A stretch of 64,000 nucleotides of DNA from JAUXJB01 sp965226855 (GCA_965226855.1 CBDDEE010000025.1:62001-126000); one strand, 5' to 3'; shown: positions 34,346 to 44,250, counted from the first letter of the stretch. Notes: generated by a model not told the origin, from the sequence alone. Numbers and translations are program-made.

Positions 34346-35818
34346 CTACGCCGGCGAGTCGGCTCGCACATCCAAGCCCACAGTCGCCTGCGAGGCAAAC
34401 CGCGAGCCCGCGATCGCCACCACCACGTTCACTGCCAGGCTCAAGACCCCGGTGTGAATACCGTAGATCCGCGGGGCGCCCAGCAGAAGCGCGGAGACGG
34501 CGATCACCGTGCCCGCTACGAGACCCCAGAGCGTGGGCCGGGCGCGCAGGCCACCCCAGTGAATCGCAAGCATGAACGAGGGTACGCACTGCACCAGGAG
34601 CTCCATCTTCAGCTCGATCAGCCGCCACAAAGAGATCGAACGGTCCATGGCTAACACGATCATCGCGATCAGAACGATCGCTGCGATGCGCTTTCCGAGT
34701 CGGGTGGTGCCCGGATCGGTCCGGTCGCGCCCGAGCACGTCCTCGGCCACTACGGAGCCGAGCGAGAGCAGTACCGAGTCCGCTGTCGACATGATCGCGG
34801 CCAGCGCGCCGATGAAGACGACCACGGCGGCTACGGCGGCCAGTGGTCCGACGGCGGCCCATTCGCCGAGTAGCAGCGGCATCACCCGGTCGGCCTCGGC
34901 CCCTCCTAGATCGGTGTAGCGCGGGATCGCCGCTACACCGATCAGCGTCACTACGAGCGTGGTCGTGAGGGGCATGAAGGTCATCAGTGAGAGCGCCCGC
35001 TTGAGCGTTCTGCCGCTCCTCGCGGCATAGACGCGCTGGATCGCCTGCGGGTAGACGACGCTCGCCAGACCGAGGAGCAAGATGGTACTGGCCCAGTTCC
35101 GCAGCTCGTCGCCATCGGGAACCGCGACGGCTGCCGGTCGGAGCGTGGAGATCTGTCTGGTGATCTCTCCCAGGCCCCCCGATCCCCCGAGCAGCCAGGT
35201 CAGCAGGGCCAGCAGACCCACCAGCATGAGCAAGCCCTGGGCGGTATCCGTCCAGGCGACAGCGCGCATGCCGCCGCGAGTCTCGTAGAAGAGCACAACC
35301 GCTGCGAGGCCGATCACGCCGGCCTCGTAAGGTACGATCCCGCCGGTGACTTGTGCGGCGAGCTCCCCCATCGCCTTCAGCTGGGCGAAAAGGAAGTTGG
35401 CCAGCGCCACCGACATGAGCAGCGCAACACCCAGCACGAGCTTGCGCGCGCCAGGATCGTCGGCAAAGCGGTGTCGCACCCAGTCGCCGGGCGACACGAA
35501 GCCGTGCCGCACGGCGACGGGCCGGAGCTTCGGAACGAGTAGGTGAAAGGCGACGATGATCGAGGTCATGAAGCCGACCGCCATGATCCAGCTGAAGCCG
35601 CGCCGGTAGGCCTCGCCGGGATAGCCGAGCAACGAGTTGCCGCTGTACGCGGTCGCGTAGAGCGTGAGGAAGAGCACGAACACACCGAGATCCCTCGCCG
35701 CCAGGAAATGGTCAGAGGGGCTCATGTCCCGCCGGGCACGCCGCGAGATCTCGGCCACGACGAACAGCACGGCCAGGTAGAGCATGAGGCCCGTGACTCC
35801 GAGGGCCGGGAAGCTCAC
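34346..35818 (-). CDS. Sodium:solute symporter (SSS family)
   Basis: 490 residues from GTG, about 13 membrane helices. Family features: 'YSGNSLLGYPGEAYRRGFSW', 'RGGMRAVAWTDTAQGLLMLV' (SSS signature around the sodium site) and 'IMSTADSVLLSLGSVVAEDV' (Na2 site, usually S-T-A-D-S). Closest in pattern to PanF/actP-like carriers of carboxylates or vitamins; the substrate cannot be read. Overlaps the DUF3311-like gene upstream (GTGA), the usual partner arrangement. Confidence 0.9.
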   Translation of the reverse strand: MSFPALGVTGLMLYLAVLFVVAEISRRARRDMSPSDHFLAARDLGVFVLFLTLYATAYSGNSLLGYPGEAYRRGFSWIMAVGFMTSIIVAFHLLVPKLRPVAVRHGFVSPGDWVRHRFADDPGARKLVLGVALLMSVALANFLFAQLKAMGELAAQVTGGIVPYEAGVIGLAAVVLFYETRGGMRAVAWTDTAQGLLMLVGLLALLTWLLGGSGGLGEITRQISTLRPAAVAVPDGDELRNWASTILLLGLASVVYPQAIQRVYAARSGRTLKRALSLMTFMPLTTTLVVTLIGVAAIPRYTDLGGAEADRVMPLLLGEWAAVGPLAAVAAVVVFIGALAAIMSTADSVLLSLGSVVAEDVLGRDRTDPGTTRLGKRIAAIVLIAMIVLAMDRSISLWRLIELKMELLVQCVPSFMLAIHWGGLRARPTLWGLVAGTVIAVSALLLGAPRIYGIHTGVLSLAVNVVVAIAGSRFASQATVGLDVRADSPA

Positions 35819-36045
35819 GAAGGATCCTCGTCCGGGTCGCGAAGCTCAGTCAGGAGCCAGGCCGCCGAGTTCAGGATGGCCACGCAGACGTAGCAGACCA
35901 GGGCCACCACCACCCAATCCGGCAGTCCCAGCCATAGCTCGGGTGTCGCTCCGGACTCGCGGTACCACGGGACCGAGAGCACGTAGAGGAACGCGATCAG
36001 AGCGAGCAGCGTCAGACGAAGCCTTCTACGCGACACGTGGCTCAC
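35815..36045 (-). CDS. DUF3311-like small membrane protein, symporter partner
   Basis: 76 residues from GTG, with two membrane helices ('LTLLALIAFLYVLSVPWY' and 'VVVALVCYVCVAILNSAAWL') and 'GLPDWV' between them. This layout and its place immediately before an SSS symporter gene match DUF3311/DUF997 (YhdT-like) proteins, thought to be accessory to the symporter. Both ends overlap neighbouring genes by four bases. Confidence 0.75.
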   Translation of the reverse strand: MSHVSRRRLRLTLLALIAFLYVLSVPWYRESGATPELWLGLPDWVVVALVCYVCVAILNSAAWLLTELRDPDEDPS

Positions 36046-37772
36046 GCCCTCAGCTGCGTCCCGTTCGCGAGCACAGCGTCTTCGAAGCGTCGGTCGGCGT
36101 TACGCACGCGGGTCACGAGCACACTGAAGATGTCGAACGCGATCTCCGGACGGTGCATGATCAGCTCCTTGAGCTGCGTACCGTCGAGCGAGAGCAGCCG
36201 CGTGTCCTCGGCCGCAACGATGGTCGCGCTGCGCGGCGACTCGTCGAGCACCGCCATCTCGCCGAAGCAGCTCACGTCACCCTGCGTCGCGAGTCTGAGC
36301 TGGTTGGGCGAGCCGTAGTTCTTCCACACCTCGATCCCGCCCTCCGCCAGCACGTACAGGCGGTCTCCCGGGTCTCCTTCGCGGTAGATCACCTCGTTCG
36401 GGAGATAGCGCTCCTCCACGAGGATTCCATCGATCTCCTCGACCTGGGCGAGCGAGAGCCGCGAGAAGAGCGGCACCCTGCGCAGTAGCAACAGCCGGTT
36501 CATGGCCTCCTCCTCGGCGCCATCGCCCCGCCGAGCCGCATCGTACGCCAGCGCAGCCCGGCGAATCCACGGGTCCCTCGAGGCCCGCGACAGGCCGAGC
36601 GCAGCCGCCAGGCTCCGGGGCGGCTCGACGCCGCCCCGTGCCACTGCGAGGCGCTCGCTCATCGGCAGCTCTTCGAGCGTCAGCACGAGCAGCCGAGCGG
36701 TCTCCTGGTCACCGAGGTTCGCGAGCACCTCCAACGCGTCGCCTCTCACCCGCGGCGACGCGAAGCGCAGCACCCGTTCGACCGTGCGCATGATGGCGGG
36801 ATCCTCGGTCTGCTCCAGTATGGCGAAGGCGAGGCGCAGGCTCCCCTCCGCAGAGTTCTGCCAGGCCGCCCGCAGGAACTCGACACCGGACCCGCCAAAA
36901 CCCTCTAGCCCATGGAGCATGGCGCGCGCCCGCCAGCCGTCTCGGACCCGCTCGCGGAGCTCGGCGCGCAGCAGCGCTCGGGAGCGCGCGCTGTCCACCG
37001 CGCCAAGAGTCCGCACTGCGACCTCGCTGCGGCCGAGCTCCCGCCCGAGCCTGGGGCGTACCGCGTCGATGGCGGCATCGCCCATCGCGCCGAGGGCCTC
37101 TTGTGCCAGGTCGACGACGGAGCGGTCCGGATCGTCGAAGGCGCTCACCAGCAGCCTCCGGGCCGGCTCGCTGTCCAGCGTGGCCAGCGCACGCACCGCG
37201 CCGCGGCGCACACGCAGATCACTTGAGGAGAGCTCCTTCCCGAGGCGCGCAGGATCCACGGGCACTGGCCGCGCGAGCCGCGCGACGGACTCGAGAGCGG
37301 CCGCGCGCGTGCCCGGCTCCGGATCGTCTAGTCGGGCGAGCGCAGCAAATAGCAGGTCCGCCGGAAGTCGCTCGAGCGCTGCCAGACTGCAGGCGGAGTC
37401 CTGCGAGCCGGCCATCTGCTCCAGTACCGCCTGCCCCCGCTCTCCCAGCTTGAGCGCCGCCTCCGCGCGAACGACAGGGGCGGGATCCGCGAGCCGCGCC
37501 TCGAGCGGCGAATCCGCCTCGGCGCCCTCAGCGCTGAATGCGCCCACCGCGGCGAGTCGGACGCCCACGTCCTCGTCTTCCAGCGCGCGGCGAATCACGC
37601 GCCCAGCGGTCGCCGGCGGAGCGAGGCCGAGCGCCGCCACGGCGGCCTGCCGTACTTCGGCTGCCCGGTGCTCCGCCGCCCCGAGCAGGGGCTCGAAGAT
37701 GCCGCGCCGGGCCAGGAGCGGAGCCACCTCGAGGTCGAGTCGCGTCGGCTGGGCGCCGTGCTCGGCCAGCAT
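36042..37772 (-). CDS. HEAT-repeat/cyclic-nucleotide-binding C-terminal part of an NTT-like fusion protein
   Basis: 576 codons from the first ATG; probably the continuation of the membrane protein encoded just upstream (37528-39102), split by a one-base frame error around 37805-37822. Residues 1-400 are HEAT-like repeats ('RQAAVAALGLAPPATAGRVI', 'LRVRRGAVRALATLDSE'). Residues ~430-560 are a CNB domain with an intact phosphate-binding cassette 'CFGEMAVLDESPRSATIVA' and 'EVIYREGDPGDRLYVLAEGG'. The full span 36042-39102 (3061 nt) is one base over a 1019-residue frame, fitting known NTT/HEAT/CNB fusions. Cyclic nucleotide (or another anion) probably gates transport. Its stop overlaps the DUF3311-like start. 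Confidence 0.82.
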   Translation of the reverse strand: MLAEHGAQPTRLDLEVAPLLARRGIFEPLLGAAEHRAAEVRQAAVAALGLAPPATAGRVIRRALEDEDVGVRLAAVGAFSAEGAEADSPLEARLADPAPVVRAEAALKLGERGQAVLEQMAGSQDSACSLAALERLPADLLFAALARLDDPEPGTRAAALESVARLARPVPVDPARLGKELSSSDLRVRRGAVRALATLDSEPARRLLVSAFDDPDRSVVDLAQEALGAMGDAAIDAVRPRLGRELGRSEVAVRTLGAVDSARSRALLRAELRERVRDGWRARAMLHGLEGFGGSGVEFLRAAWQNSAEGSLRLAFAILEQTEDPAIMRTVERVLRFASPRVRGDALEVLANLGDQETARLLVLTLEELPMSERLAVARGGVEPPRSLAAALGLSRASRDPWIRRAALAYDAARRGDGAEEEAMNRLLLLRRVPLFSRLSLAQVEEIDGILVEERYLPNEVIYREGDPGDRLYVLAEGGIEVWKNYGSPNQLRLATQGDVSCFGEMAVLDESPRSATIVAAEDTRLLSLDGTQLKELIMHRPEIAFDIFSVLVTRVRNADRRFEDAVLANGTQLRA

Positions 37773-39102
37773 GCTCGGCCACAGCTCGGCGAGACCCGAA
37801 GCGTCCCAGCTCTCCTACGTCCGCGAAGTCGAGTCGACCGGCTCGCAGGCTCTCGCCCAGCGCCCGGACGTACTCCCGGCGCACCGCGAGGTTTGCCAGT
37901 AGGTAGAGCAACGCGGTCACACCGCCGAAAGCGGTCAGCCAGAGCGGAGCAATCCCCGCCGGGATGAGGAGCAGCAGCGCTCCGGCCAGGGTCATTCCCG
38001 CGTGCGCCGCGATCCCTTCCAGGAAGGCACGGATGCGTCCGCGAAAGCGGAACGGCAACGCGTTGTAGACGAGGTTGCGCACCGGCTCGGCCAGCGCGGA
38101 GCTCAGGAGCTCCCGGTTCGCGCGTGCGAGGAGGGCAACGAGGAGGCGCGGGTCGAGGGCAAGTGCGGCGAACGAGCCCAGCGTGAGCCAGGGATGCACC
38201 AGGTTCGCTCGGGCCACACCGAGCCGCTGAATCAGACGCGGGACCGGCCCGACCTCGAGCACGATCTCGACCAGATTGCTGAGCGCCAGGTAGAGGCCGA
38301 GGAAGGCCGCAAGCTGCGCGGCTTCCGGAAACTCGCGCACGATCGCTCCCAGGTAGAGGTACTGCGCCACGAACAGACAGAGGGTCATCCCGAGAATGGA
38401 GACGATGAGCCACTGTCCGAGCGGAGAGCGGCGAATGTAGCGAAGCGCGTTCAGGAGCCCTGATACGGAGGTCTCGTCCGCCTCTTCGAGCTCCAGAGGA
38501 CCCCAGCGGCGCAGACGACGGCGCTGGAGCCGCAGCAGGGCCGCGCTCAGCGCCAGGAACAAGGCCCATACATAGATGAGTGCTTCGGCGGAGGCGACCA
38601 GGCTCACACCCACCGCAATTCCACCACCGAGCACGCCGCCCACGCTGTTGCCGGCCGCAAACAGGGGAAAGAGCCGCTTGGTGGTCAGGGTGTCGAAGTA
38701 GTCGCCCGCGAAGGTCCAGTAGTGATTCAGGAAGATCGCCTGAGTCACGAAGTAGAAGCAGAAGAGCACGCTCGCGCTCAGACCCGGAGACGCGCTGCTG
38801 GTACCACCCCAGGCACACAGCAGACCGGCTGCGCCGAGCAGCATCCAGCAGAAGAACGAGTCGTTCCGAAACGCCCCGACAGCGAGGCCGTACAGCAGGC
38901 TACCCAGAACGGTGACGGCCGAGGCGATTACGAAGATCGCGGGCAGCGCCTCGACACCGCTTCTCGCCAGCAACAGGGCCTCGGTGGCAGCCAGGCCGAG
39001 CGTGAGCCCCAGGCTGACCAGAGAGGAGAGAGTCACGAAGAACAGAACCCGGCCCTGTTCCCGCTCCCGCACGCCGAAGAAGCGCCACAAGGCCGAACCC
39101 AC
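37528..39102 (-). CDS. NTT (ATP/ADP translocase)-like MFS membrane protein, N-terminal part of the fusion
   Basis: Starts at GTG 39102. Meaningful sequence ends near 37810 ('LRAGRLDFADV'); the rest of this frame to 37528 is an out-of-frame reading of the HEAT region. About 12 membrane helices; the segment 'YWTFAGDYFDTLTTKRLFPL' plus 'FAAGNSVGGVLGG' is characteristic of Npt1/Npt2-related proteins in free-living bacteria, whose substrate is unknown. Expected to read on into HEAT repeats and the CNB domain encoded at 36042-37772. Starts back-to-back with the LLM gene, 20 bp apart. Confidence 0.8.
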   Translation of the reverse strand: MGSALWRFFGVREREQGRVLFFVTLSSLVSLGLTLGLAATEALLLARSGVEALPAIFVIASAVTVLGSLLYGLAVGAFRNDSFFCWMLLGAAGLLCAWGGTSSASPGLSASVLFCFYFVTQAIFLNHYWTFAGDYFDTLTTKRLFPLFAAGNSVGGVLGGGIAVGVSLVASAEALIYVWALFLALSAALLRLQRRRLRRWGPLELEEADETSVSGLLNALRYIRRSPLGQWLIVSILGMTLCLFVAQYLYLGAIVREFPEAAQLAAFLGLYLALSNLVEIVLEVGPVPRLIQRLGVARANLVHPWLTLGSFAALALDPRLLVALLARANRELLSSALAEPVRNLVYNALPFRFRGRIRAFLEGIAAHAGMTLAGALLLLIPAGIAPLWLTAFGGVTALLYLLANLAVRREYVRALGESLRAGRLDFADVGELGRFGSRRAVAEHAGRARRPADATRPRGGSAPGPARHLRAPARGGGAPGSRSTAGRRGGARPRSAGDRWARDSPRAGRRGRGRPTRRGGRIQR

Positions 39103-39110
39103 GTTCGTAG

Positions 39111-39116
39111 TATAGT
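39111..39116 (+). promoter_or_regulatory. -10 box (TATAGT) for a leaderless oxidoreductase transcript
   Basis: TATAGT is an AT-rich island in GC-rich DNA, ending 6 nt before the ATG at 39123, the spacing expected if transcription starts at the start codon. No ribosome-binding site precedes that ATG. No clear -35. Confidence 0.4.
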
Positions 39117-39122
39117 CTCGGG

Positions 39123-39950
39123 ATGAAGCTGGGCGTTTCGATCCGGACCATGGGTCCGCAATCCACCCGAGACACCATCGTCGGTTGTGCGCGTGCCGCG
39201 GAGGCTGCAGGGCTCGACGACCTCTTCGTCGTCGATCATCTCGCCATCCCTCCCGACGATGCCGAAGGTTCGGACGGTCGCTACCTCGATCCGCTCGCCG
39301 TGCTTGCGTATCTGGCCGGTTGCACGGAGCGCATCGGGCTCGGGACGAGCGTGCTGATCCTGCCCTACCGCCCCGCGCTGCCGACCGCCAAGGTGATCGC
39401 CACGCTGCAGGAGCTGTCGGGGGAGCGGCTGCGCCTGGGGATCGGAGTGGGCTGGATGCAGCCCGAGTTCCGCGCGCTCGGTGTCGACTCCCGACGCCGC
39501 GGGCGGATCACAGACGAGACTCTCGACCTCTTCGAGCGCGCCTTCGCGTCCGATGTGATCGAGGAGAACGGCCAGTCTTTCTTCTTTCGGCCACGGCCGA
39601 CCAAGCCGCCGATCTACATCGGCGGCGCGCCACCCCACGCACTGCGTCGAGCGGTTCGCTATGGGGACGGCTGGATGCCGATGGCGAGGAACCCTAGTAC
39701 GCTCCGAGAGCCGATCCGCGAGCTCCGCGCGGAGTTCGCCCGGGCCGGTCGCGGAGAGCCGGAGATCGTTGTGCTCTGCCCCCTGCCACTCGAAGATCCG
39801 GAGCGGGCGGTGGACAGCGTCGCAGCATTGGAGGAGGTAGGCGCCACGCAGCTGATCGTGGCCACGCGCTACGCGGACCTACGGGGCTTCGAGAGCGCGG
39901 TCGACCTGATCGCGACGAAGATCCTACCTGGCATGGGAGCAGCGAGATGA
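39123..39950 (+). CDS. LLM-class oxidoreductase (F420-dependent type, TIGR03619-like)
   Basis: 275 residues with the luciferase-like TIM barrel: 'ARAAEAAGLDDLFVVDHLAI', 'AYLAGCTERIGLGTSVLILP', 'GERLRLGIGVGWMQPEFRAL', 'PPIYIGGAPPHALRRAVRYG'. Such enzymes use F420 or FMN to reduce or oxygenate small organic substrates. The substrate is unknown. The ATG lies 6 nt from a -10-like box; the next gene overlaps its stop (ATGA) and encodes a second LLM protein. Confidence 0.88.
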   Translation: MKLGVSIRTMGPQSTRDTIVGCARAAEAAGLDDLFVVDHLAIPPDDAEGSDGRYLDPLAVLAYLAGCTERIGLGTSVLILPYRPALPTAKVIATLQELSGERLRLGIGVGWMQPEFRALGVDSRRRGRITDETLDLFERAFASDVIEENGQSFFFRPRPTKPPIYIGGAPPHALRRAVRYGDGWMPMARNPSTLREPIRELRAEFARAGRGEPEIVVLCPLPLEDPERAVDSVAALEEVGATQLIVATRYADLRGFESAVDLIATKILPGMGAAR

Positions 39951-40798
39951 AGTTCGGACTGTATGGCATCAACGTGGGCGTCTGCGCAGAGCCCGAGACG
40001 GCCTGGAGGTGGCGCTCGCGGCCGAGGCAGCCGGCTTCGAGTCGGTCTGGACCGGCGAGCATGTCGTGCTTCCCGACCCACAGGCCCCTCCCTCGCCGGC
40101 CGCTCCAGACAATCCTTTCCTCGACCCGGCCGTGGCCCTCACCTTCGTTGCGGCACAGACCCGCACGCTCCGACTCGGCACGGGGATCATCATCCTGCCC
40201 CAGCGCAACCCACTCGTGCTCGCGAAGGAGCTCGCGAGCGTAGACGTCGTCTCCGCAGGGAGGCTCATCTTCGGGATCGGTGTGGGCTACCTCAGACCCG
40301 AGTTCGAGGCACTGGGCATTCCCTTTCACGATCGCGGTCAGCGCACGACGGAGTACATCGAGGCGATCCGGGCGCTGTGGACGCAACCCAAGCCAGAGTA
40401 CAAAGGAGAGCTCGTTCGGTTCGCAGGCATCCAGGCGCAGCCGCGCCCGGTCCAGAAGCCCCACCCCCCGAATCGTGATGGGAGCCACGAGCCCGCCGGC
40501 GTACCGCCGCACCGTGCGGCTTGGCAACGGCTGGTACGGGTTCGCCCAGGATCTAGAGACGACCGAGCGCAGCATCGCCGCGCTGCAGGATGCGGAGCGG
40601 ACTTGTGACCGGCCTGCAGAGCTCGGTCCGATCGAGCTCAGCGTCACGCCGCCTCCGGGACGGATCGATGCCGACACCGTGCGACGCTACGCGGACCTCG
40701 GCGTCGACCGGTTGATCCCTCTGGGAATGGCGCGCAGCCGCGAGGCGCTTCTGGGGCGCATCACGGAGCTCGGCGAAGTGCTGGAGCGGGCTCGTTAG
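39947..40798 (+). CDS. Second LLM-class oxidoreductase, with two compensating frame errors
   Basis: Three successive frames are needed: 'MKFGLYGINVGVCAEPETA' (39947-~40000), 'LEVALAAEAAGFESVWTGEH' through 'GIGVGYLRPEFEALGIPFHD' (~40004-40465), then 'IVMGATSPPAYRRTVRLGNG' to the stop. The 852-nt span is a whole number of codons, so one base is missing near 40000-40004 and one is extra near the C6 run at 40464-40469. Repaired, it is a 283-residue LLM protein similar in layout to its neighbour. A homopolymer at one break suggests consensus error. Function as for the neighbour; the pair may act on related substrates. Confidence 0.8.
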
Positions 40799-40811
40799 AG
40801 GGCCTTCGCGC

Positions 40812-43570
40812 GTGGACAGGGTCTTCCGCTTCGTCACTGAGCACGCGTGGTGGGTGCTGGGCCTCGCGCTGGTCGGCAGCCTCGTCGCGGTGTCGCAAGT
40901 CGTGGACGTACGGACCGGGAGCTGGCAGCTCGAGTTCGACCAGTCCCTGAACCGTCTGCTGCCGGAAGACGACGAGGGGAAGAAGTTCTACGACCACGTG
41001 CGACTCGTGTTCGGCAGCGACGAGACCATCCTGATCGCCTATCACACCGACGATCTCTTCACGCCGGAGCACCTCGGCAACATGCGGAGGATGACCCAGC
41101 GTATTGGAGAGGCGGACGGCGTGCACCACGTCACCTCGCTGGTGAACGCCAGGAACATCTTGGGCGACGCGGGAGGCCTGTCGATCGAGCCGCTCTTCAA
41201 GGAGATCCCGACGAGCTCGCGCGACTACGCGAGACCGCGCTAGCGAGCTCGATCTTCGCGGGGAAGTTCCTCTCCGAAGACGCCACGACTGGCGTCTTGC
41301 TCGTCTACCTGCGCGACTACACGGGCGACGCGGACCAGCAGCCGATCGACGATGAGATCGTGAGGATCGCGCAGGAGGAGCGCGGGTCCGCTGAGGTCTG
41401 GATCACGGGGCAGCCCCATGTCAAGGTCGCACAGTACCGCGCACAGATCGGCGAGCTCAGGCGCAACGTCCCGCTGATCCTGCTCATCTTTGCCGTGGTT
41501 CTGGCCGCCTCCTTCCGCACCGTGCGCGGGGTCGTGCTCCCGCTCCTCGCCGTTGTGCTCTCGCTGCTCTGGACGCTCGGCACCGCTGCGTGGATCGGGC
41601 GCCCGCTCAATCTGGTCACCGTACTTTTCCCGCTGGTACTCTTGATCCTGGGCCTCTCGTACGCCGTTCACGTGGTCTCGGAGTTCTACAACGAGCTGCG
41701 GGAGGAGCCCGGCGGGAGCCCTCGAAAGCTCGTTTACGCGGGGCTGCGCAAGGTCTGGCTCCCCGTTGCCCTCACCGGCCTCACGACAGGTGTGGGCTTC
41801 TTCGCGATGATGCTGCATCCCCTCGGCGCCATCCGCGAGGTCGGTCTGCTTCTCTTGATCGGGATCGGCTTCGCCGTGCTGGCCTCGCTCTCGGTTCTCC
41901 CTGCGCTGCTTGTCACGCTCCCGAAGCCACGCCGACTCTCTGCGGGCTGGGACCCGGAGGGCCGCGACCTGTTCAGTCGCTTCGCGGAGCGAATTGGCGG
42001 CTTTGTCCTGAACCGACGCCGCCTGGTGTTCGCCTCGACGGCTGCGGTGTTCGTATTCTTCGCCAGCACTGCGACACAGATCGAGGTCACCACCGACGGC
42101 ATCCGCAGCTTCTCACCGAGCGCCCCGGTTCGCATCGACTTCGAGGCGATCAATGAGACCCTCGGCGGGGCCAACGGCTTCAACGTCATCGTAGAGGCCA
42201 GCTACCGCGACGCCTTCAAGGAGCCGGATAACCTGCGCGAGATCGAGGCGCTGCAGAGCTGGCTCAAGGCGCAGCCGGAGATCGGGGACGCTACATCCAT
42301 CGTCGACTTCATCTCGATCATAAACCGCGGCTTCCACGCCGACGATCCGGCCTACGAGGTGATCCCGGACTCGCGCAAGCAAGTGGCTTCGCTCTTGTTC
42401 TTCGGCGCCAACGACGATCTGGACGGCTTCATCGACGGGCGCTACCAGATGGTGAACATCGTGGTGCGGACCACGCTCCAGCGCTCCTCGGACATCCAGG
42501 CGCTCACGGCCCGCATCTACGACCGCGTCGTCGAGTTGCCGCCCCAGCTGAAGGGAACGGTGACCGGCAACCCGATCGTGATTCAGAGCATGGTCGACGA
42601 GATCATCCGCGGCCAGGTGCGGAGCGTGCTCGCGGCCCTCGGCCTGATCTTCCTCATCCTGTGGGCCCTCTTCACGAACTGGAACACGGGGCTGCGAGCC
42701 CTGATTCCGAACGTGTTACCCGTCGTCGCCTTCTTCGGGGGCATGGGGCTGTTCGGGATCCCTCTCAGCACAAGCACTAGCCTGATCGCTCCGATGGCCC
42801 TCGGCATCGCGATCGACGACACCCTGCACTACTTCATCCGCTTCCAGGAGGACGCGAAGCGGCTCGCTGACGAACGGGTGGCTACGGTGCGAGCCCTCCG
42901 CACGGTCGGGCGCCCGATGACTTACACGACGCTCACCCTGTGTCTCGGCTTCCTGGTCCTGACATCGAGCGAGCTGGCGAACCAGATGCACTTCGGCGTG
43001 ATGGCCGCCTTCACGCTGGGCTTCGCGTGGGTGGTGGACTTCACGGTCACGCCCGCACTCTGCGCGGGCCTCCGCGTAGTCACCTTGTGGGACACGCTCA
43101 CCCTAGACCTGGGCCAGTCGCCCGAGCAGTCCATCCCGCTCTTCGCAGGGCTCACGAAGAGGCAGTGCCGGATCCTGGCACTGACGGCGAGCGTGCGCAG
43201 CATCCCCGCGGGCGAACCGGTCTTTCGGACCGGGGATCCTGGCGGAGAGATGTACGTGGTGATCGACGGCAAGCTGCGCAACTACATCGACACGGACCAG
43301 GGTCCTCGCGATCTCTCGACCCACGCTCGGGGCAACGTGACGGGGATCGTGGGCGTCTTCGGTCGACGCCGCTCCATCAACGTCGACGTGATGGAGGACG
43401 CCCGACTCCTGCGCCTGACGCCCAAGAACATGGCGGAGCTCGCTCGGCGCAGGCCCGCCATCGCCACCGTGTTGCTTCGAAACCTCGGAGACCAGCTGGC
43501 GGGCCTCGTCTTCGACGGCATGACACGGGAGCGCGATCTCGCGGAACAGGTGGCGGCCCAGCAATCCTGA
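40812..43570 (+). CDS. RND/MMPL-type exporter with C-terminal cyclic-nucleotide-binding-like domain, one frame error
   Basis: The first 130 codons (GTG 40812 to ~41206) and the rest are in different frames: '...SIEPLFKEIP' then 'ELARLRETALASSIFAGKFL'. One missing base restores a 919-residue protein. Two MMPL halves are visible: helices near 'VPLILLIFAVVLAASFRTVR', 'GLTTGVGFFAMMLHPLGAIR', 'LIAPMALGIAIDDTLHYFIR' (with the transmembrane Asp pair of RND pumps). From about residue 780 comes a CNB fold ('EPVFRTGDPGGEMYVVIDGK', 'RRRSINVDVMEDARLLRL'), whose nucleotide cassette is degenerate (no FGE). Hydrophobic or lipid-like export by family; the regulatory tail is unusual. Confidence 0.83.
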
Positions 43571-43581
43571 GACACGGGCGG

Positions 43582-43590
43582 TGCTAGACT
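43582..43590 (+). promoter_or_regulatory. Extended -10 element before the acyl-CoA synthetase genes
   Basis: TGCTAGACT (TGn plus TAGACT) sits 9 nt before the GTG at 43600, implying a transcript that starts at or near the start codon. No -35 recognised. Confidence 0.35.
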
Positions 43591-43599
43591 GCCCGGCGC

Positions 43600-44250
43600 G
43601 TGGCCACCACCCTCTCGGAGTTCGAGTCGAAGCGACTGCTCGAGACGTTTGGCATTCCCGTCCCGCCCGAGTACCTGGTCGAGAACGCAGAGCTGGCGAT
43701 CAGCGCAGCCGAGGGGCTCGGCTACCCCGTAGCTCTCAAGCTGTGTGGGCGCGGCATCGGGCACAAGAGCGAGCGCGACCTCGTACGCTTGGGTCTGGAC
43801 ACGCTGGCCCGTGTCGCGGCCGAGGCGGAAGCGCTGCTTGCTCTACGTGGACCCGGTGAAGGTGAGGCCGGCCTGCTGGTCGCTCGCATGGTCAGCGGCC
43901 GGCGCGAGCTGATCGCCGGGCTGCTGCGCGACGCGCAGTTCGGACCCTGCGTGATGCTTGGCCTGGGCGGGATCTTCGCGGAGGTGCTGGACGACGTCGC
44001 CTTCGCAGTCGCTCCGCTGGAACGCTGGGACGCAGACGATCTGATCGATGCGCTGAAGCACCGGGAGATCCTCGCCGCGTTTCGGGGTGAGCCGGCGGTC
44101 GACCGGAAGAAGCTTGGCGCGCTACTCGAGGGCCTGGGCCGCATCGGCCTCGAACGACCGGAGATCCGCTCGATCGACCTTAACCCCCTCATCATCTCCG
44201 GGGCGGAGCCAGTGATCGTCGACGCCCTGGTCGAAGTGGATCCGGCGTGA
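43600..44250 (+). CDS. Acyl-CoA synthetase (ADP-forming/NDP-forming) beta-type ATP-grasp subunit
   Basis: 216 residues from GTG. ATP-grasp features: 'FGIPVPPEYLVENAELAISA', 'GYPVALKLCGRGIGHKSERD', 'QFGPCVMLGLGGIFAEVLDD', 'IRSIDLNPLIISGAEPVIVD'. This is the beta (ATP-binding) half of the acetate/acyl-CoA ligase (ADP-forming) family, in which a phosphohistidine carries the phosphoryl group. The next gene encodes the matching CoA-binding half, with GTGA overlap, so the two form one enzyme. Confidence 0.88.
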   Translation: MATTLSEFESKRLLETFGIPVPPEYLVENAELAISAAEGLGYPVALKLCGRGIGHKSERDLVRLGLDTLARVAAEAEALLALRGPGEGEAGLLVARMVSGRRELIAGLLRDAQFGPCVMLGLGGIFAEVLDDVAFAVAPLERWDADDLIDALKHREILAAFRGEPAVDRKKLGALLEGLGRIGLERPEIRSIDLNPLIISGAEPVIVDALVEVDPA

